A stretch of DNA of 64,000 nt from Struthio camelus (Eukaryota; Chordata; Aves; Struthioniformes; Struthionidae), in the NCBI RefSeq assembly GCF_040807025.1, contig NC_090982.1, forward strand, positions 82,882,963 to 82,946,962. The letters run 5' to 3'. The position numbers and the translations under genes were made by a program. Below, piece after piece: positions 36,401 to 49,200 of this stretch (position 1 is the first letter of the stretch; the number at the start of each line of letters is the position of its first letter). Under the pieces are notes generated by a model that had not been told where the DNA came from, made no database searches, and worked only from the letters and a program-made list of their open reading frames with translations.

Positions 36401-39400
36401 ATGTTAGTTATGAGGCATATAAATGAGATTTTTGTTACTCTTCTTCCAAAATACAGAGCGGAGCATCCCACTTTTTCACCAACTGTTCAGTTGAAACCAG
36501 CTGCTTTCGGTTTCTAAAGCATACATAGCACTGGGAGTCTGCTGACACCACAGAGAGATTTGGTCTCCTAAGTATCCAAAGAAGTTTCAGTGAAGGGATA
36601 ACCTATTCCATAGTCAGGTACTCATCAGAAACCTGATGTATTTTCCAGTGAAGAAAATGCAAACTTTCCATTGACTTCACTGAGTTTAAGTATTGTTTCT
36701 TCCTATTTAATTTCCCATTATGAGCTCTGTTCTCCATAATTTTGTTATTAAAATGTGTTTCCAAATTGCCTTGCCTCTTCACTGCAGTAGTAATTTCTCT
36801 GACCTTTTCCCATCACTTTCCAGACCAACCAAATTTCATCAACATGAAGACAAGGCAAATATCCTCAACTTCTGCTGCTTCTAGTATGACCCTGCTCCTC
36901 TTAAAAATCCCTCCTTCAGATTCCTATAACGTGTGCAATTGAAGCAAACTTCTTGAACTTGTCTTGTGTCTTTTTCTGTCGTTATATTGCTCCTGTTCCC
37001 TTTCTAGAAGGCATTAAAATGCATCCAGAGGGAAGAACGGTATAAGGCCAATTCACTTGATTTTCACACATTTACACATCTTTGATCCTTCTCTACTGCC
37101 CCTGCCTGTCTTTCTTGTCACTAACATCCTGTTTATTCTGTCTTCCTTAAATTGTCTTGTGCTTACGGCATTTATGGCATTTATAAGTTTTCAGGGACAG
37201 AAACCTCAGCTTCTGCTATATATAATTGAAGGATATTCCTAATCATAAGAGTGAACGTGGAATTATTTTCTGGAAATGGATGTGAATCAACTGTAAGATT
37301 TTCCACTGCCTTCAGAAAAGCTGTCCACTTACACTGGCTAAGTACCTTAAGTGTTCAAGCTTACTTATTCAGTGTCCTGGATAAAGAGACATCTGTGATT
37401 AGTCAGCAGTGTCTAGAATTGGAGGCAAGGACAGTCTGCAGGAAGCCTCAGCCTTTTCTTCAGAAAGCTGAGTGACTTCATAAAACTTTAGCATGAAAGA
37501 TACTACTCATTCTGCTTAGTAAGTATATCAAATTAATAGGAAATTTATGATGGAGACAGAAGATGCAGTGTCTTTAGTATGCCAAAAGCACCTGAGACCT
37601 TTGTTTACACTGCTGTGAGTTATGCAACAGAACAAAAGAAACAAATTTTGAATGTATTAGGCATTCCCTACCACCTCCACTCCAATTTTCTTTCCAGGGC
37701 AAGGAATCCAGACTATCTTCTTTGCCAAATGCAGTGAAGGCAGAGAAATATAAGACTTTTGTTCACTGAAGTTAGTAAACCTGAAATAGAGTGCTTTTAT
37801 CTTCTATTAATTATAATTAAAATATAAGGATAAAACAATATTGTTTTCTGTTATACAAAAGTAGTTAATGCAGTGAGTTGATTATTAATACAAAAGACCT
37901 GCTTTGCTTTACCCTCTTACACTATTCTTTACTCAGAATATTGTTCCAGCTGTAACCATGAAAAATAATGCTCCTTTGAGCTTCGTCATGCAGTTGTTGA
38001 AACAGTTGTAAAGCTGAAAGCACTGTAAAAAATATGATGCATGACAAAGTGCTAGAATGGGAAAATCTCATTGTCACATTAATTATCTATTGACAGAAGA
38101 TATACAGTAGGTGATGCAATGGCTTTGGGTGTTCTTGTCTTTATTACCTCTTGGGGGAAGAGTTCAGATCATGAAATGAGTTTGGTGCTCTCGAGTGGAC
38201 ATTTGTCCTCATCACAAAACAACCTCATAATTCAGAGCGATGTAACAAAATTGGAGAGCTCAAATTGAGGAGGCTTAGCACTAGAAGCATCAGGGAGTTA
38301 TAAATCAGCCTAGAGGTTCAGGGCAATGCCTCTTGGGGTGACTTTCACAGCATCTGTGAGACAATGCCATCGCCATTACAAATCACTTTACCAAGCAGAC
38401 ATCCTAAGAAGTTCCACATACTTGAAGGGATAGATCACTTCAGAAACAGTGCTAAATGAGAGGTTGATCAGAACAAGTCTAAGATTCTGCTCTGTTCAAA
38501 TGCCATTAAATCTCATGAAAACCAAGACTGCAATACTGAATTAAAGCCACATTCAGCAATTTTGCTTTTCCTCTGCTAATTGTTAGGTATATTTCACAGA
38601 GTGGTGAACAACGAGTAGCGTGGGTGATGCACAATCATACACAAATAAGAGAGAGACCCTTAGGGGGAAATCTAAATATGGCTATATTTAATTGTGTTAT
38701 ATCAGCATAACTGTCTATAGCAGACATCCATCTCTCAACAAATTTAGGCAAAAAATAGTGAATTCCTATGGCAGACTGTAAATTTTGAATGACTTATATG
38801 AAATGAATTGATGATCTTTAGTTTAATTTTTAATAAACTGGTGTCATCGTATTAGTATCACCTGTTGAGGGGGTTGCAGCAGGTACCTTTGTTTGATGTT
38901 TCTACTGAGCCAAGAAGACCTCCTGACAGCTATTTTGCTTATAATGATATCACAGCCTGGTTCACAGAGATTGTAAAATTCTTTATTTTCAATCTAGGAG
39001 AAGGTGTTGGCAGAGTAATAGTGTTATCCATCACTATGGGACACTAAAATCTCTAAAGAGCCATCTTCTGATTCTTATCTGTGTTCTATCTGCCAAGATC
39101 TAGGGAAGGGTGAAGTGTCCTGGAAAGGAACAGAGTGAGAGCTATACAGAAACATGTGACAAACATCAGGAGAATTCCCTCTTTGAGTTCTAGCTATGCA
39201 TTCTTACAACCAAGCCTCCAAATACAATTTTTTTCATGTAAATGCATGATTTGCAATCATTTGTAAAGACATTGGAGTGTTACAGACCATAGTTCATGAA
39301 CTGACAATGTAAGAAAACATGGAAGGCTTCTGTGCTTAAGGTCTTGGGTCTATGTGTAGAACATGTGAAAAAAGGAAAGCTTAAATACTGTGAATATTCC

Positions 39401-41794
39401 ACCTTGGCGTACAGCTTTCTCAAATTACTTCACAGCCAGAAATAGCAGGTGAGCTGTCAAAACTGGGAAGCGTAATTAACTGCCATATATTATGTATTTG
39501 CAAAAGACACCATGGATATATTTGCAAAGAGGTATTATTTTATTTTATTTATTAGTTGGCTTTAATTATACTCGTGGAAGAAGCTGAATTATAGCCCAAC
39601 TGCAACACAGTCTGACAGTGGAGTAAGTTATAGCTGCCACCTTCATGGTATTGTGGGCAGCATAGCAGAGTAAAATGACCTGCTTCCTTCTTGAAATTTT
39701 CCAAATATGATTAGGAAAGATGGGGGACTAGTCAGAGACTGAAAAGTCTTTAGACACAGAGCTGCTGTTTTTTAATTCTGTCACCTAGGTTTGACAGCTA
39801 AATACAACCTTCTGCTGTGATGGAATCATAATGATTAATTAGGGAAAGCAGCTACACCAAGCTTCTTTTTCAGGTGTGACTTATGTTATCCTCACTCTCT
39901 CTAACCTCCATAAGCTTTGCTCAATTAACTGAGGTTAAGTATTATAGATTATTGAGGAATTGGGTGATGGTAAATCAGAATGACATTGCCATTTTAAAAA
40001 TAAAGGATGGTAGGTATTTCAGAGATAAGATTCAGTGCCAAGCAATCTATAGCATCATTCTCTCCTCTGCCACAGATATGAGGTAGGCAAATCATTAACG
40101 ATGAAATTTATCACACCTGAATTTAGCCATAAAAGAATTAGGATTGAAAACCCAGCTGCTCATTAATTAGCAACATATAGTCATTGAAAAGAGGCAGCTA
40201 TTTCAGGGGGTGATTCATCCCATGCTAAGATAGTACCAATCTAGATGTGACAAATCACCAGTTAGATGAACCCCTTTCTCCTTATTGACCAAAGAGGAGC
40301 TCTTAACGGCTAGATGTTCATATGACTAAAATGGAGTGAGATAAATCCAGGCCTTTCTGCCCTGTGCCGATTTAGATGCCTGAAAATCCTGGTGGAAGCT
40401 CAGTGATGTAGAAGAGCCTCAGAAGATCTGATGCCCCATTCTTTTTGAAGTGCCTAACCTGGAGATTTAGTGGGCTTAGCACACCTAAAAGTTCGATTGC
40501 TATTTTTAACATACCAAGGGATGAACCTCAGCACAGGCACTTCAACTTCTCTGCTGTTAAATTACTAGAATGATTCTTAGCAAGGTGGTAGATTATATCA
40601 GCTAGCACTTTCCTAAACAGCTCCTGAGCATGGTGCAGAACTTGGCATAGTTCAAGGACCACTTCTAACACGTAGTTTGTCTGTGGTAATCCTGCTTTGA
40701 GGGGTAAGAAAGTGTAATAGTATGGAAAGGTGTTACTCCATTCTAGATGACTTTAATGCCAGATAGTAGTTCAAGGCATGTTTAATTTATTAATTCATTT
40801 AAAACATAATCTTACACTGTATCTGCACTCTCTTTTTTTAATTTTTTCTGCACTATAAGCTGACCAGAAGCAAGGTACTCCTAAAACTAGAAAGCAGAGC
40901 CAGGGATGATACAACATACCTCTCAGTAGTGCAGGTGAAATAACATAATAGCCAAAACTAAATGGTTTTCTGTTGGCTCAAAGTTAAGGCATCTACCTGA
41001 AAAAAGACCAATGAACATCCCTCAAGGTTTCTCAGGCTACTTATTTCTATGGTCTTTTATGCATGGAATGATGCCTGCATTTCCCTCTATTCAGTGTGCA
41101 GTATTGGGATACTTACAGACGTTTCCTCTTCTTATTTATTGTCTCGTAGCTGCTGTCTGTTCAGTGCAGCCTCCTGTTGTCTCTGCACTGATACTTACCT
41201 CATAAACTCTTTGAGCAAGCACATCTCTTTGTCTATTGGAAACTTGAAAAAATTAGAGAAAACTTGAGAAAATATATGTGGCAATATAGGTAAAATAATA
41301 ATAACAATTATTATTATTATAGTATAAATAATCTTCAGCTGTGGGAGGCAGCAAACAAAAGAATTCACCATAAATCCTTATTTGTGTTCGTATTCCTCAG
41401 AAATAATCGTTCGAAAGTAGAAATACAATCACATATGATTTAACCCTTTTCAGTAAAGTGGTACTTTTGATGGAAAATTTTTGACAAATCAAAAAATTTC
41501 AGTGGATTTTTTTTTTTTTTGAGAGGAAAAATGGAGAACAAAATAACAGATTGTAATGAGCTGGAATTCTTCACAAAACTGTACCTTTTTTATAGGTGAC
41601 AAAATAAAATATATTGACTGCCTCCCACCCTCAGCCCTCCAAAATATAATTAATTCATTCAAACCCTACAAAATACCTAGAAGAAAAATGAAAAAAAAAA
41701 AAAAAAGAAAGTGTAATAGGGAACATACCTATTTCTCTAATGAAGCCAGTTATAACCTCAGAAGCAAGACAAATGACACTGATTGCTAGTACAG
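33431..41794. other. Intergenic DNA, no gene recognised
   Basis: AT-rich sequence with A-rich runs at 34040-34062, 41504-41520 (T) and 41689-41706, and an ATT-type low-complexity patch at 41291-41335. Open frames at 33386-33802 (+, 138 codons) and 35688-35996 (+, 102 codons) show no recognisable domain. A weak MIR-like patch at 40035-40165 is listed separately. Confidence 0.5.
40035..40165 (+). repeat. Possible MIR/L2-like relic
   Basis: Weak block matches in the right order: 'gatatgaggtaggcaaatc' (compare 'ctatgaggtaggtactatt') and 'attaggattgaaaacccagc' (compare 'ccaggattcgaacccaggt'). The middle is too diverged to follow. Confidence 0.3.
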
Positions 41795-41813
41795 TTTCAT
41801 GGAAGTAATGATC

Positions 41814-41819
41814 TTTATT
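41814..41819 (-). terminator. Candidate polyadenylation signal AATAAA for RIT2
   Basis: AATAAA on the minus strand, about 1.14 kb past the RIT2 stop. A moderately U/GU-rich stretch follows (caatcagtgtcatttgtctt), as expected of a downstream element. A variant TATAAA occurs earlier at 41855-41860. Actual usage cannot be seen from the sequence. Confidence 0.45.
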
Positions 41820-42408
41820 CTTTGACACAATGTGTGCATATTTAAATTGTAAAATTTATAAATAAAGTAAATATTAAAATGAGAAGTCTATTAAAAAAAA
41901 AAAAAAGTCAATGAGGCTATATTCTACTTCATGCCAGCTTTAAAAAGGAATATTTAAAAGACCTGTCCAACTGTGTGATAAAATAATTCACCTGGATGGT
42001 CAAGGACTGTGAAAGAACGGTTTCTGGCCTGATGCAATTCTGTACTAAGTAGAGGGCTGGCTGCTACATCACAGATGTTATTACATGGTGGGACAGAGCT
42101 GCACTGGTCTAGGGGGAGCTCTCGGAGGTATCAGATGGACAATGCCTTTGTGCGCTCCTTAGCGGGCAGTGGGAACGTGGCCGATGCACTGCATGTCCGT
42201 AGGACAGCGCACCTCCGTAGCTCACCAGTTCTGATAAGTAATAAGTGGAGGAGGCAGAGTCATAGCCCTGCACCATTCTGAACAGCTAGCAGTGCTTGAC
42301 TTGTGCTATCCTTGCCAAGCCTTCATGCTAATGGAAAGCACACAATGAGGATGAGCCTCTACAGGATCAAAATTGGGAGCCCCTCGTGGTCCCTCTGAGC
42401 CCAATTCT

Positions 42409-42428
42409 CACACACACATGCGTGTGCA

Positions 42429-42472
<44 letters not shown>
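42409..42472 (+). repeat. 64-bp alternating CA/TG/CG/TA microsatellite
   Basis: A perfectly alternating pyrimidine-purine tract: (CA)5, then a mixed TG/CG/CA section, then (CA)12, then (TA)6. In the predicted RIT2 transcript (minus strand) it reads (UA)6(UG)12 followed by a GC-containing mixed section. Confidence 0.95.
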
Positions 42473-42961
42473 ACAGCTGAGCACAGTCTAAATCTACATA
42501 TGAAGGCAAAGCCGAAGGTCAAATCCTAAAGTCCTTAAATAGTCAAAATTTCCAGTGAAATCAATAATATTCATTCCTGGGATGGTGAAATGATCCATGC
42601 ATGAGAGAGAGGACACAATAAGTGCATCCCTTGTTCTAGAGCTGGTGAAAGCTGATTCTGCTCTGGATGCCGACCTAACTCCTAGCATTTGAAGACCAGC
42701 CAGGGACTATAGGGAAAAACACAATATTTTCTCCGCTTAGATATGGAGAGAAGGGATGAGAGGGTATGCTAAGTGACCTTATAATACAAAGGAGCGACAG
42801 GGCAACCATAAATTGGGCCTTCAAGGAGCTATTTCTGCATGAGGGCTGACGGAAAAGAACTCCAGGACCTGGTCTGGAAGATGCTGTGTCAATGCTGCCT
42901 TTTTGAACTGTTGCAGGTTACTGTGGTCAGCTCCTGAGGGGTTGCTCACAGGAAAATGCCA

Positions 42962-43189
42962 TCAAGTTGTACTTTCTCTTTTCTTCTTCAGGGACCCTTT
43001 CAGTTTCCGCCATAGACTATCCTTCCTCTTCATCTTCTTCTCTGCCATGGGCAGTGAGGACTCCTTCCTTCGTATTTCCCTCACGAGTCCATGAAAGACA
43101 TCATCAACGTAGAAACGGAGGGCAGCTGAAGTTTCAAAAAAGGAACATGAGTATTCTCTGGCTAAGCTCATTCCTTCTTCAGTTGAGAC
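42962..43189 (-). CDS. RIT2: RIT2 (Rin) Ras-like GTPase, terminal coding exon
   Basis: Partial gene: 228 bases encode the last 75 residues plus TGA, preceded on the minus strand by an acceptor (ttttttccttgtag) and in phase 0. The peptide starts [20 protein letters not shown], contains the ETSA motif (G5 box that contacts the guanine base), continues through [13 protein letters not shown], and ends with the polybasic tail [20 protein letters not shown] followed by RESTT. Length and order match the last exon of vertebrate RIT2; the KRKDSLW and [11 protein letters not shown] blocks separate it from the paralogue RIT1 (KPKNSVW...). RIT2 is a neuron-enriched Ras-family GTPase. It lacks a CAAX prenylation box and associates with the plasma membrane through this basic C-terminus, which is also the calmodulin-binding region. 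Earlier exons with the P-loop, switch regions and the NKxD motif were not found here and must lie beyond 64000. In human the RIT2 locus is associated with Parkinson's disease risk. Confidence 0.97.
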   Translation of the reverse strand, partial: VSTEEGMSLAREYSCSFFETSAALRFYVDDVFHGLVREIRRKESSLPMAEKKMKRKDSLWRKLKGSLKKKRESTT

Positions 43190-43213
43190 CTACAAGGAAA
43201 AAAGGTCCATAAA
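43190..43213 (-). promoter_or_regulatory. RIT2: 3' splice site of RIT2 last intron
   Basis: Read on the minus strand this is tttatggaccttttttccttgtag, a clear polypyrimidine tract ending in the AG at 43190-43191. It abuts the first codon (GTC, Val) of the last exon, matching the phase-0 boundary of the family (...FRQ|VST...). Confidence 0.9.
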
Positions 43214-46200
43214 TATCAGCTAACGCACAAAGTATGAACCAACTAGGACACCATTGCAGTACGTGTATTTTGTCTATCTGGATACCACTGGAGTGCCACT
43301 CTTGGGGCACATCACCAACGTTTAATTTAAGAGGTAAATATTCTAACAGTACTACATAGACAAGATCCATGAGCAAAAAAATCAGTCTGAATCCATGAGA
43401 TGTTTGAAAGTTGTATACTGACAGTATTCGTGCATTCAGCCATATGTCTCTACTTTTGATGCACTGAAATTTCCAAGCATTTCCTTCCTTTAGTGTAGTA
43501 ATCGTGTGAGGTTTGGAAGTGTTAATACATTTGTTGCATTGTTTGGAACCGAAGGCCAAAAAGACTTCAGTAGAATTATGGTCGTGGAAAAGCCTTACCT
43601 ACCATTTATCTAATCCTGTAAGCAATTTGACTCTTTAAGCACAGCAATTGTCATACCTTTAAGATTTTTCAGGTACTTGAATTTCTGAGTATGCTTTAAA
43701 GTATTTTAGTTTTGGCAGGCCTGTAATCCTATCACTTAGCTTATGCCTGAGCTGCACAAAGATCTAAAACCTATTTGTTTTTCAGCTCATCTTTCTTAAG
43801 TGGTCTAATGTACTTATTCTCAGAGAACATCCAGGAAATGTGCCCTTGTATTTTGAGGAAATTTAAGGGAAGGAATTACTATGAACCTAGAAGAAACCCA
43901 TGCAGCTCTCTTTAATTTGCCTAAATTTTGAAATATGCAGATTATTCCTAAAGTTTCCTCATTGGCTACCTCTTGGCTTTTGATCCATCAGTGTGCTAAA
44001 CCTAAGAAGGGTGCTCAGTATGCCAGTTCCTGTGTGCCTTAAACAGAGTTTAGACGCTTATCCTAAAAAAGTAATGATTGCCTCCTACTTCAGGTATTTT
44101 TTGCACTTTGGAAGCTCATCCAATAACATGCAGCAAGTCTACAGCAAAACGATGCGTGAATCCTATGAGCTTTGGAATTTCAGGCTGGCTTCCCAGCCAG
44201 CAGAATATCCTTTCTTCTCCATATTTGAGTATAAAACTCTGTAGATGAAATGTAAGATATATATTCAAATTCAAGATTGGAAATTCCAGCCTTTAGTTGT
44301 ATTAATATTTGAATGTCATGATTACTCAAGTAACATTCACACCATATGGATAATAAGATGAAAAAGCTCTGTGAGGTCCCTGTCAAGAACAACCTAAATT
44401 CTAGGTTATGAGAAGTCTCAGTTGCTACTGCCTACTGCAAAATTAATCTTGTTCTTATTCCTTACTTCATGCAGCCAGTGCACCATTTAAATGTGTTAGA
44501 CATATAAGCCCTGATGTTTCAAGGTATAAACTTTCTCATACCTGCCAACTATGAGGAAGAAAATGTCCACTATGATCAGAATATGACCTCACTTTATTTC
44601 ATTTTGCATCTACCTCTAAAGCCAGACACAGTGAGAAACAGGATTTTGGAAGAAGCACAACATCAGTCTGTTTCAGCTTGGAAGTATGTCTACACCTTTT
44701 ATGTACCGACATAATGCAGACCATAGAATTTCTCCCCAGCACCTTTGCACTGAGTCACAAAGTTTCCGACATTCGTAGGATCATTCCTCTATGTTACAGC
44801 TTTAATCTTAATTTAATTAAGAATATTGTAAGGGTAAGCACCGTGGTGGTATGCCAACCTAAATGATACTCGCTGACACAATGAAAGATTGTTATTGTTT
44901 TCCAACTGCTTTAATTGCCAACCTTTAGCAAAAGGAGATGGGTAGCAATATGGTCCTTGTTTTTCTCCGGGCAGCTGTGCAAGCAAAATATGTGATTCAG
45001 TATGTCTATTGGGTACCATTGAGAAATTGATTGCCTGGATAGAAGACTATTTTAGTCTATTTTGGACTTTTTAATCATTTTTTTCCTGTTACTATACCTT
45101 GTTTTAGCTGAGGGAGGATTTTTTATTTTATTTCATTTTGTTAAAGATAGCGCAGTTCTGAGCAAAACATTATGCAGAGCTGCAGTTTCAGAGAAGATTT
45201 TACACATTCATTGCCTTAAAGAAAAAAAAAAAAATCCACATAAATTGAAACATCCGTATGTTAAAAGGATGGTAAGGTTGCAAATATAATTAGAGTGCAA
45301 GCACAGCACTACTCAAATATCAGAAATTGCCTTTCCCTTTGCTCCACGATTTTCCAGTCTTCGTCCACCTATTCCCTCTTTTATGTTTCCAGTCTTTTCA
45401 AGGATCAAAATTATGTTTTATCCCACCTGCAAGGAAGAATAATTGCAGGGAAAGCACGCAAAGCTCCGTAATGAAAGGCAACTAGTAAAAGCTGCAAGAA
45501 CTGGAGCATTCTCAGGAGACACAAGTAGTACAGAAAAACTTGTTCCCATATTCTATGTGGCTGGTATCAAAGGCCTGTGACTTGGCCAAAGTTGTCTGGC
45601 TTTCTATAAAGGAGTTTCCAGAGTTTCCTACCAAAATATGGAGACAACATTAGAGTCATTGATAGAAATAGTTAATTCACAAAACAAAGTAATTTAGCAT
45701 GAGAAGGACACCCGACACAAACAATTTCAGGCCATTTAGTCAAAGTTTTTTAGCTTCAAGGCTGAAAATAGTTTTTTTCTGAAGTGCAGTGCTGTCATAA
45801 TTATAGCTGGTGCTTTCAGTACTGCTGAAAATATAGGTATAATAATTTAATGTGTTTGCTGAAGAAACTGTAGGTATAGAGACTGTCCAGAGGAAAAATA
45901 CATATTTTGATTTTAGTTTGTAATTTGGCCAAGAGACTAGATGCCTATGGAATTAGAAACATGGGATAAAGCCCTTGATGAGGTCACTGACATTCTTCAT
46001 AATTCTAGAGATTTATGTTGTTCCCATCTTATTGCCAGAACAGAAACTATTTCATGGAAATCCAGCCCAGATCGGCACAGCTCAGAGACTTGTTGACAAA
46101 TTGCAGCTTCCACAGGAAGATATGATCTGTCAGTGTGACATGGACAGATAGGTCAGGGAGTGAGGTCATGCTATTGAATATATATCTGGGAAACATAGCT

Positions 46201-49200
46201 TTATATCTCATCTTCAGAGTAACCCTCTGTGATTGAATCTGACATTGTTTCCCTAAGTATAATTCTGGTTTTATTGATTCCAATTTATCTCATTCTTTTG
46301 CTGTTTCACTTAAGAAGAGAATGAAGGAGAAAGGCTGGGTACTGAAGATAATGAAAGATGAAGAGTAAAAGGAGGGTACAAGCTTCTCGAGTCTAATCCA
46401 ACCTTCATTTGAAAACTGCAAGAGCCTATGGGTCTTTGGATGAGGCCTTGCAGAAGCAGAGCATGAAGAACACCGTGCAACTGAACAGCAAGATCCCCTG
46501 AAGGACAAGTCAATGAAGTGGGCAGTGAAGCCTCATGAGTAGGATGTGTGAGCCCTGGGGAAACAGTATTCTCACATCTTTCTTGCGAAGTATACGGCTC
46601 TGAGAGTCCAGTTCAGTATGTGTGATTTGAGAGGGAAGGTACATCAGTTATAGTGTTTGAACTGTGGATAGCACACAGGAATACAGGCTTAATTTGGGTT
46701 TTTTTCATCACTGTATAGTTCAGGAGGAACTGAAATGCAGCTTCGGAATGAAACAAAACTTCATAAAGATAGGAAGTATTCACTGGCTGCAAACTGCATT
46801 TTACAGCATTAAGATTCTGTTTGTGGCTTTTGCAAACCTCCCTTGGAAAATTACAAGTGAGATTAAATGCAATGCTGACAGCCTGTGAAAGCAGTGATGG
46901 ATGAGCTGCCATCTTTAAGACAGCCAGCTCCCCACTAAGGTCAGCTCCTGCACAACCAAAAGGACAGTGCAAAGCCACAGGGGTTGGATAGTGGGTGGGT
47001 AGGCACTGGCACTCACTGACCCCCATATGCAGAACATAAAAATATCTGGACCTGAGAAGAGCAGCACAAAGAACTAAACAGATCAATAGTCTATCTGTGC
47101 CCTTGGATTGTCATTAGCTGGAAAATCTCCATCAGGATCAGCCCAATTTCTCTCTAGCTTTGTCTCTGCTTTCGTCAAGGCAGAAGCAGAAACATCTTAA
47201 AGCAGATTTCACTCAGAGAGCTTGTGTTAGCAGAATCAGCAGAATCACCTTGGCTGAGCCAGTGTTGGTCATCTTGCAGGAAAGTAATGAATTTCCACGT
47301 ATGCATCTCATTCCTGAGACACTGGGAATTAGTGCTATCTGCCTGACATGGCTTTTGCAGCTACCCATCAGTGATTAGGAGCTCCAGGTTGACATGGAGA
47401 GGTCTGGAGGCTGCAGGTGAAGTACTAGTGGTTGCAAGGATTCGTCTAAGTATTAGTTGCACAGGCTTCCTTCCTGGCAGCCCTCATTTGCTTTGCAATG
47501 GGAAAGAGTCACAATTTCAGATCTAAAAGTTTCATTCTGAGAATGGTTGCTGCAGGAGACATGGGGTCTTGATCACAAATCAGAGACAGGAGGGGATACA
47601 AGCTGCTCAACACAGTGCTCATCTAATCCCATTGAGGCTTATAGGAGGAATTCTAGTGGATTTTGATCAAGCACTGTGTAGATAGCATTTTTGAGAGGCA
47701 GTAATTTACATGAGCTGTAAATGATTTAGGAACTATTTATAAACATAGGGAGGGAAGTAATATCTTAATCAGCAGGCCCCATTTGTACCACAGCATCTAA
47801 AAAGAGGGTTACAAGAAGCCACGAATACTCTGAATGATGTCTAAGAAAGATCGCTGTCCCCTCCTTTCACCTCTGGATGTCTGAGCCACATAAGAATTGT
47901 TCTGTATCTCAGCAGGCCCCTGTTCTGGAAAATAAGCAGCTGAATAGCAGGTTATGTATCAGAGATAGGCAGAAATTCCAGAAGAATCTAAACAAAAGTC
48001 CATGTCCATTCCTCTCACAATCCATTTCCTCAGAATATCAGGACAAACAAAATAAGCTTTTTGGTACAGAAGCTCAAAACTGTAAAAAAGGCCACAGGGA
48101 AAGACCTCAAGAGATCAAAGGTATTGACAATATCCAGGGTCTGCAATAGGAGCAAATTTGCAAGGGAAAAGGAGAAAAATAATCTTATGGTTCTAGAAAG
48201 TGAATCTCATGCTGTACTATGAAAGGGAGCAAAAAACGGGCGCTGCCTATCTGACATGAATGACAATTTGTTATTAATTTCAGCTCTGAGTTTACGCCTA
48301 AGGCACTCCAACCTAGCACCTGCAAGGTTTCTCAGTACTGATGAGCAACAATCAGGACTGATCAATTTTTACTAGGCTTAGTTCCTCCTTGTCTAAGCTA
48401 CCAAGAAAATATAGGTGGTCCCTGGCCACCCAGCACTGACAAAAGTCAGGGACCTACCCAGTTATCTGGACAGGGACAAGCTCTGTAGTTTGACAGGCAG
48501 GATTAGGTCTAGTGGAGCTTGAGCTGAACTTTCCTATGTTGCCACTTTCCTTTCCTAAACCCAAGCACTGTGACTGTAAGTATTTGATTCCTGTTTTAAG
48601 AAACATTCAGCCCAATCCGCTATCCCAAAAGCACATCTATTACACCCGTATCATTTCTGACAGTTGTTAATTTCTTCCTCAAACAAGTGTTGCATCAACA
48701 GACATGGTGACAAAGACTTTGTACGAGCTGGTTTAAGGGTCTTTCCAAGCGTGAAATACTATTGTTCAGGTCAAAGCTGAAATACTTGGATATTATAACA
48801 GTAGCTGGGGTTCGAAAACCTGAGCAGAACCAGACAGAAAAGACAAATCAATCTTTCTGTCTTTTCAAGACAAGCAGCACTGCTGTTATTTGTTCACATA
48901 ATATTTGTCATGGAATATCTTCTGAAAAAAGAAAAAATGCTCCAAGCCCTTTCACTCTTCTGCTTTTTTTTTTTTTTTCAGATATTTACATTTATAAACT
49001 GTCTATCATATCCTTGCCACTGTACAATGACATCCCTGAAAGTAGGGGGAAAAAAGATCAAGTGGAAATCAATTCAGGCTGAAAGAAATGTTGGAGATTG
49101 GGCTTTGTGAGTTACCAGTATTTCCTCTTTGTGGCCAAACATTCAATATGACTATGTTTCAGATCTCAGAAATGCACATTACTAAAGGAAAGCAAAAATA

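Larger units (their letters stand above)
41795..42961 (-). other. RIT2: RIT2 3' untranslated region (predicted)
   Basis: This is the part of the terminal exon downstream of the RIT2 stop codon, read on the minus strand. The 3' limit is inferred: the first canonical AATAAA after the stop codon is at 41814-41819 (TTTATT on +), with cleavage expected 10-30 bases beyond. No ATG-initiated frame in this span looks like a gene. It contains a long alternating purine-pyrimidine repeat at 42409-42472. The small + strand frame at 42075-42281 is regarded as antisense chance. Confidence 0.5.

Noticed and set aside
36655..36695. 'ccattgacttcactgagttt' motif, similar to blocks in ancient sauropsid repeats
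   Set aside because: The block is too short and the surrounding sequence did not extend the match.
43179..43559. 126-codon minus-strand open frame overlapping the RIT2 acceptor
   Set aside because: It crosses the splice site in a frame other than that of RIT2 and is intronic chance sequence.
46613..47086. 157-codon minus-strand open frame with a hydrophobic start
   Set aside because: No recognisable domain and no supporting splice sites. It lies in the RIT2 intron, and a frame of this length is possible by chance in 64 kb.
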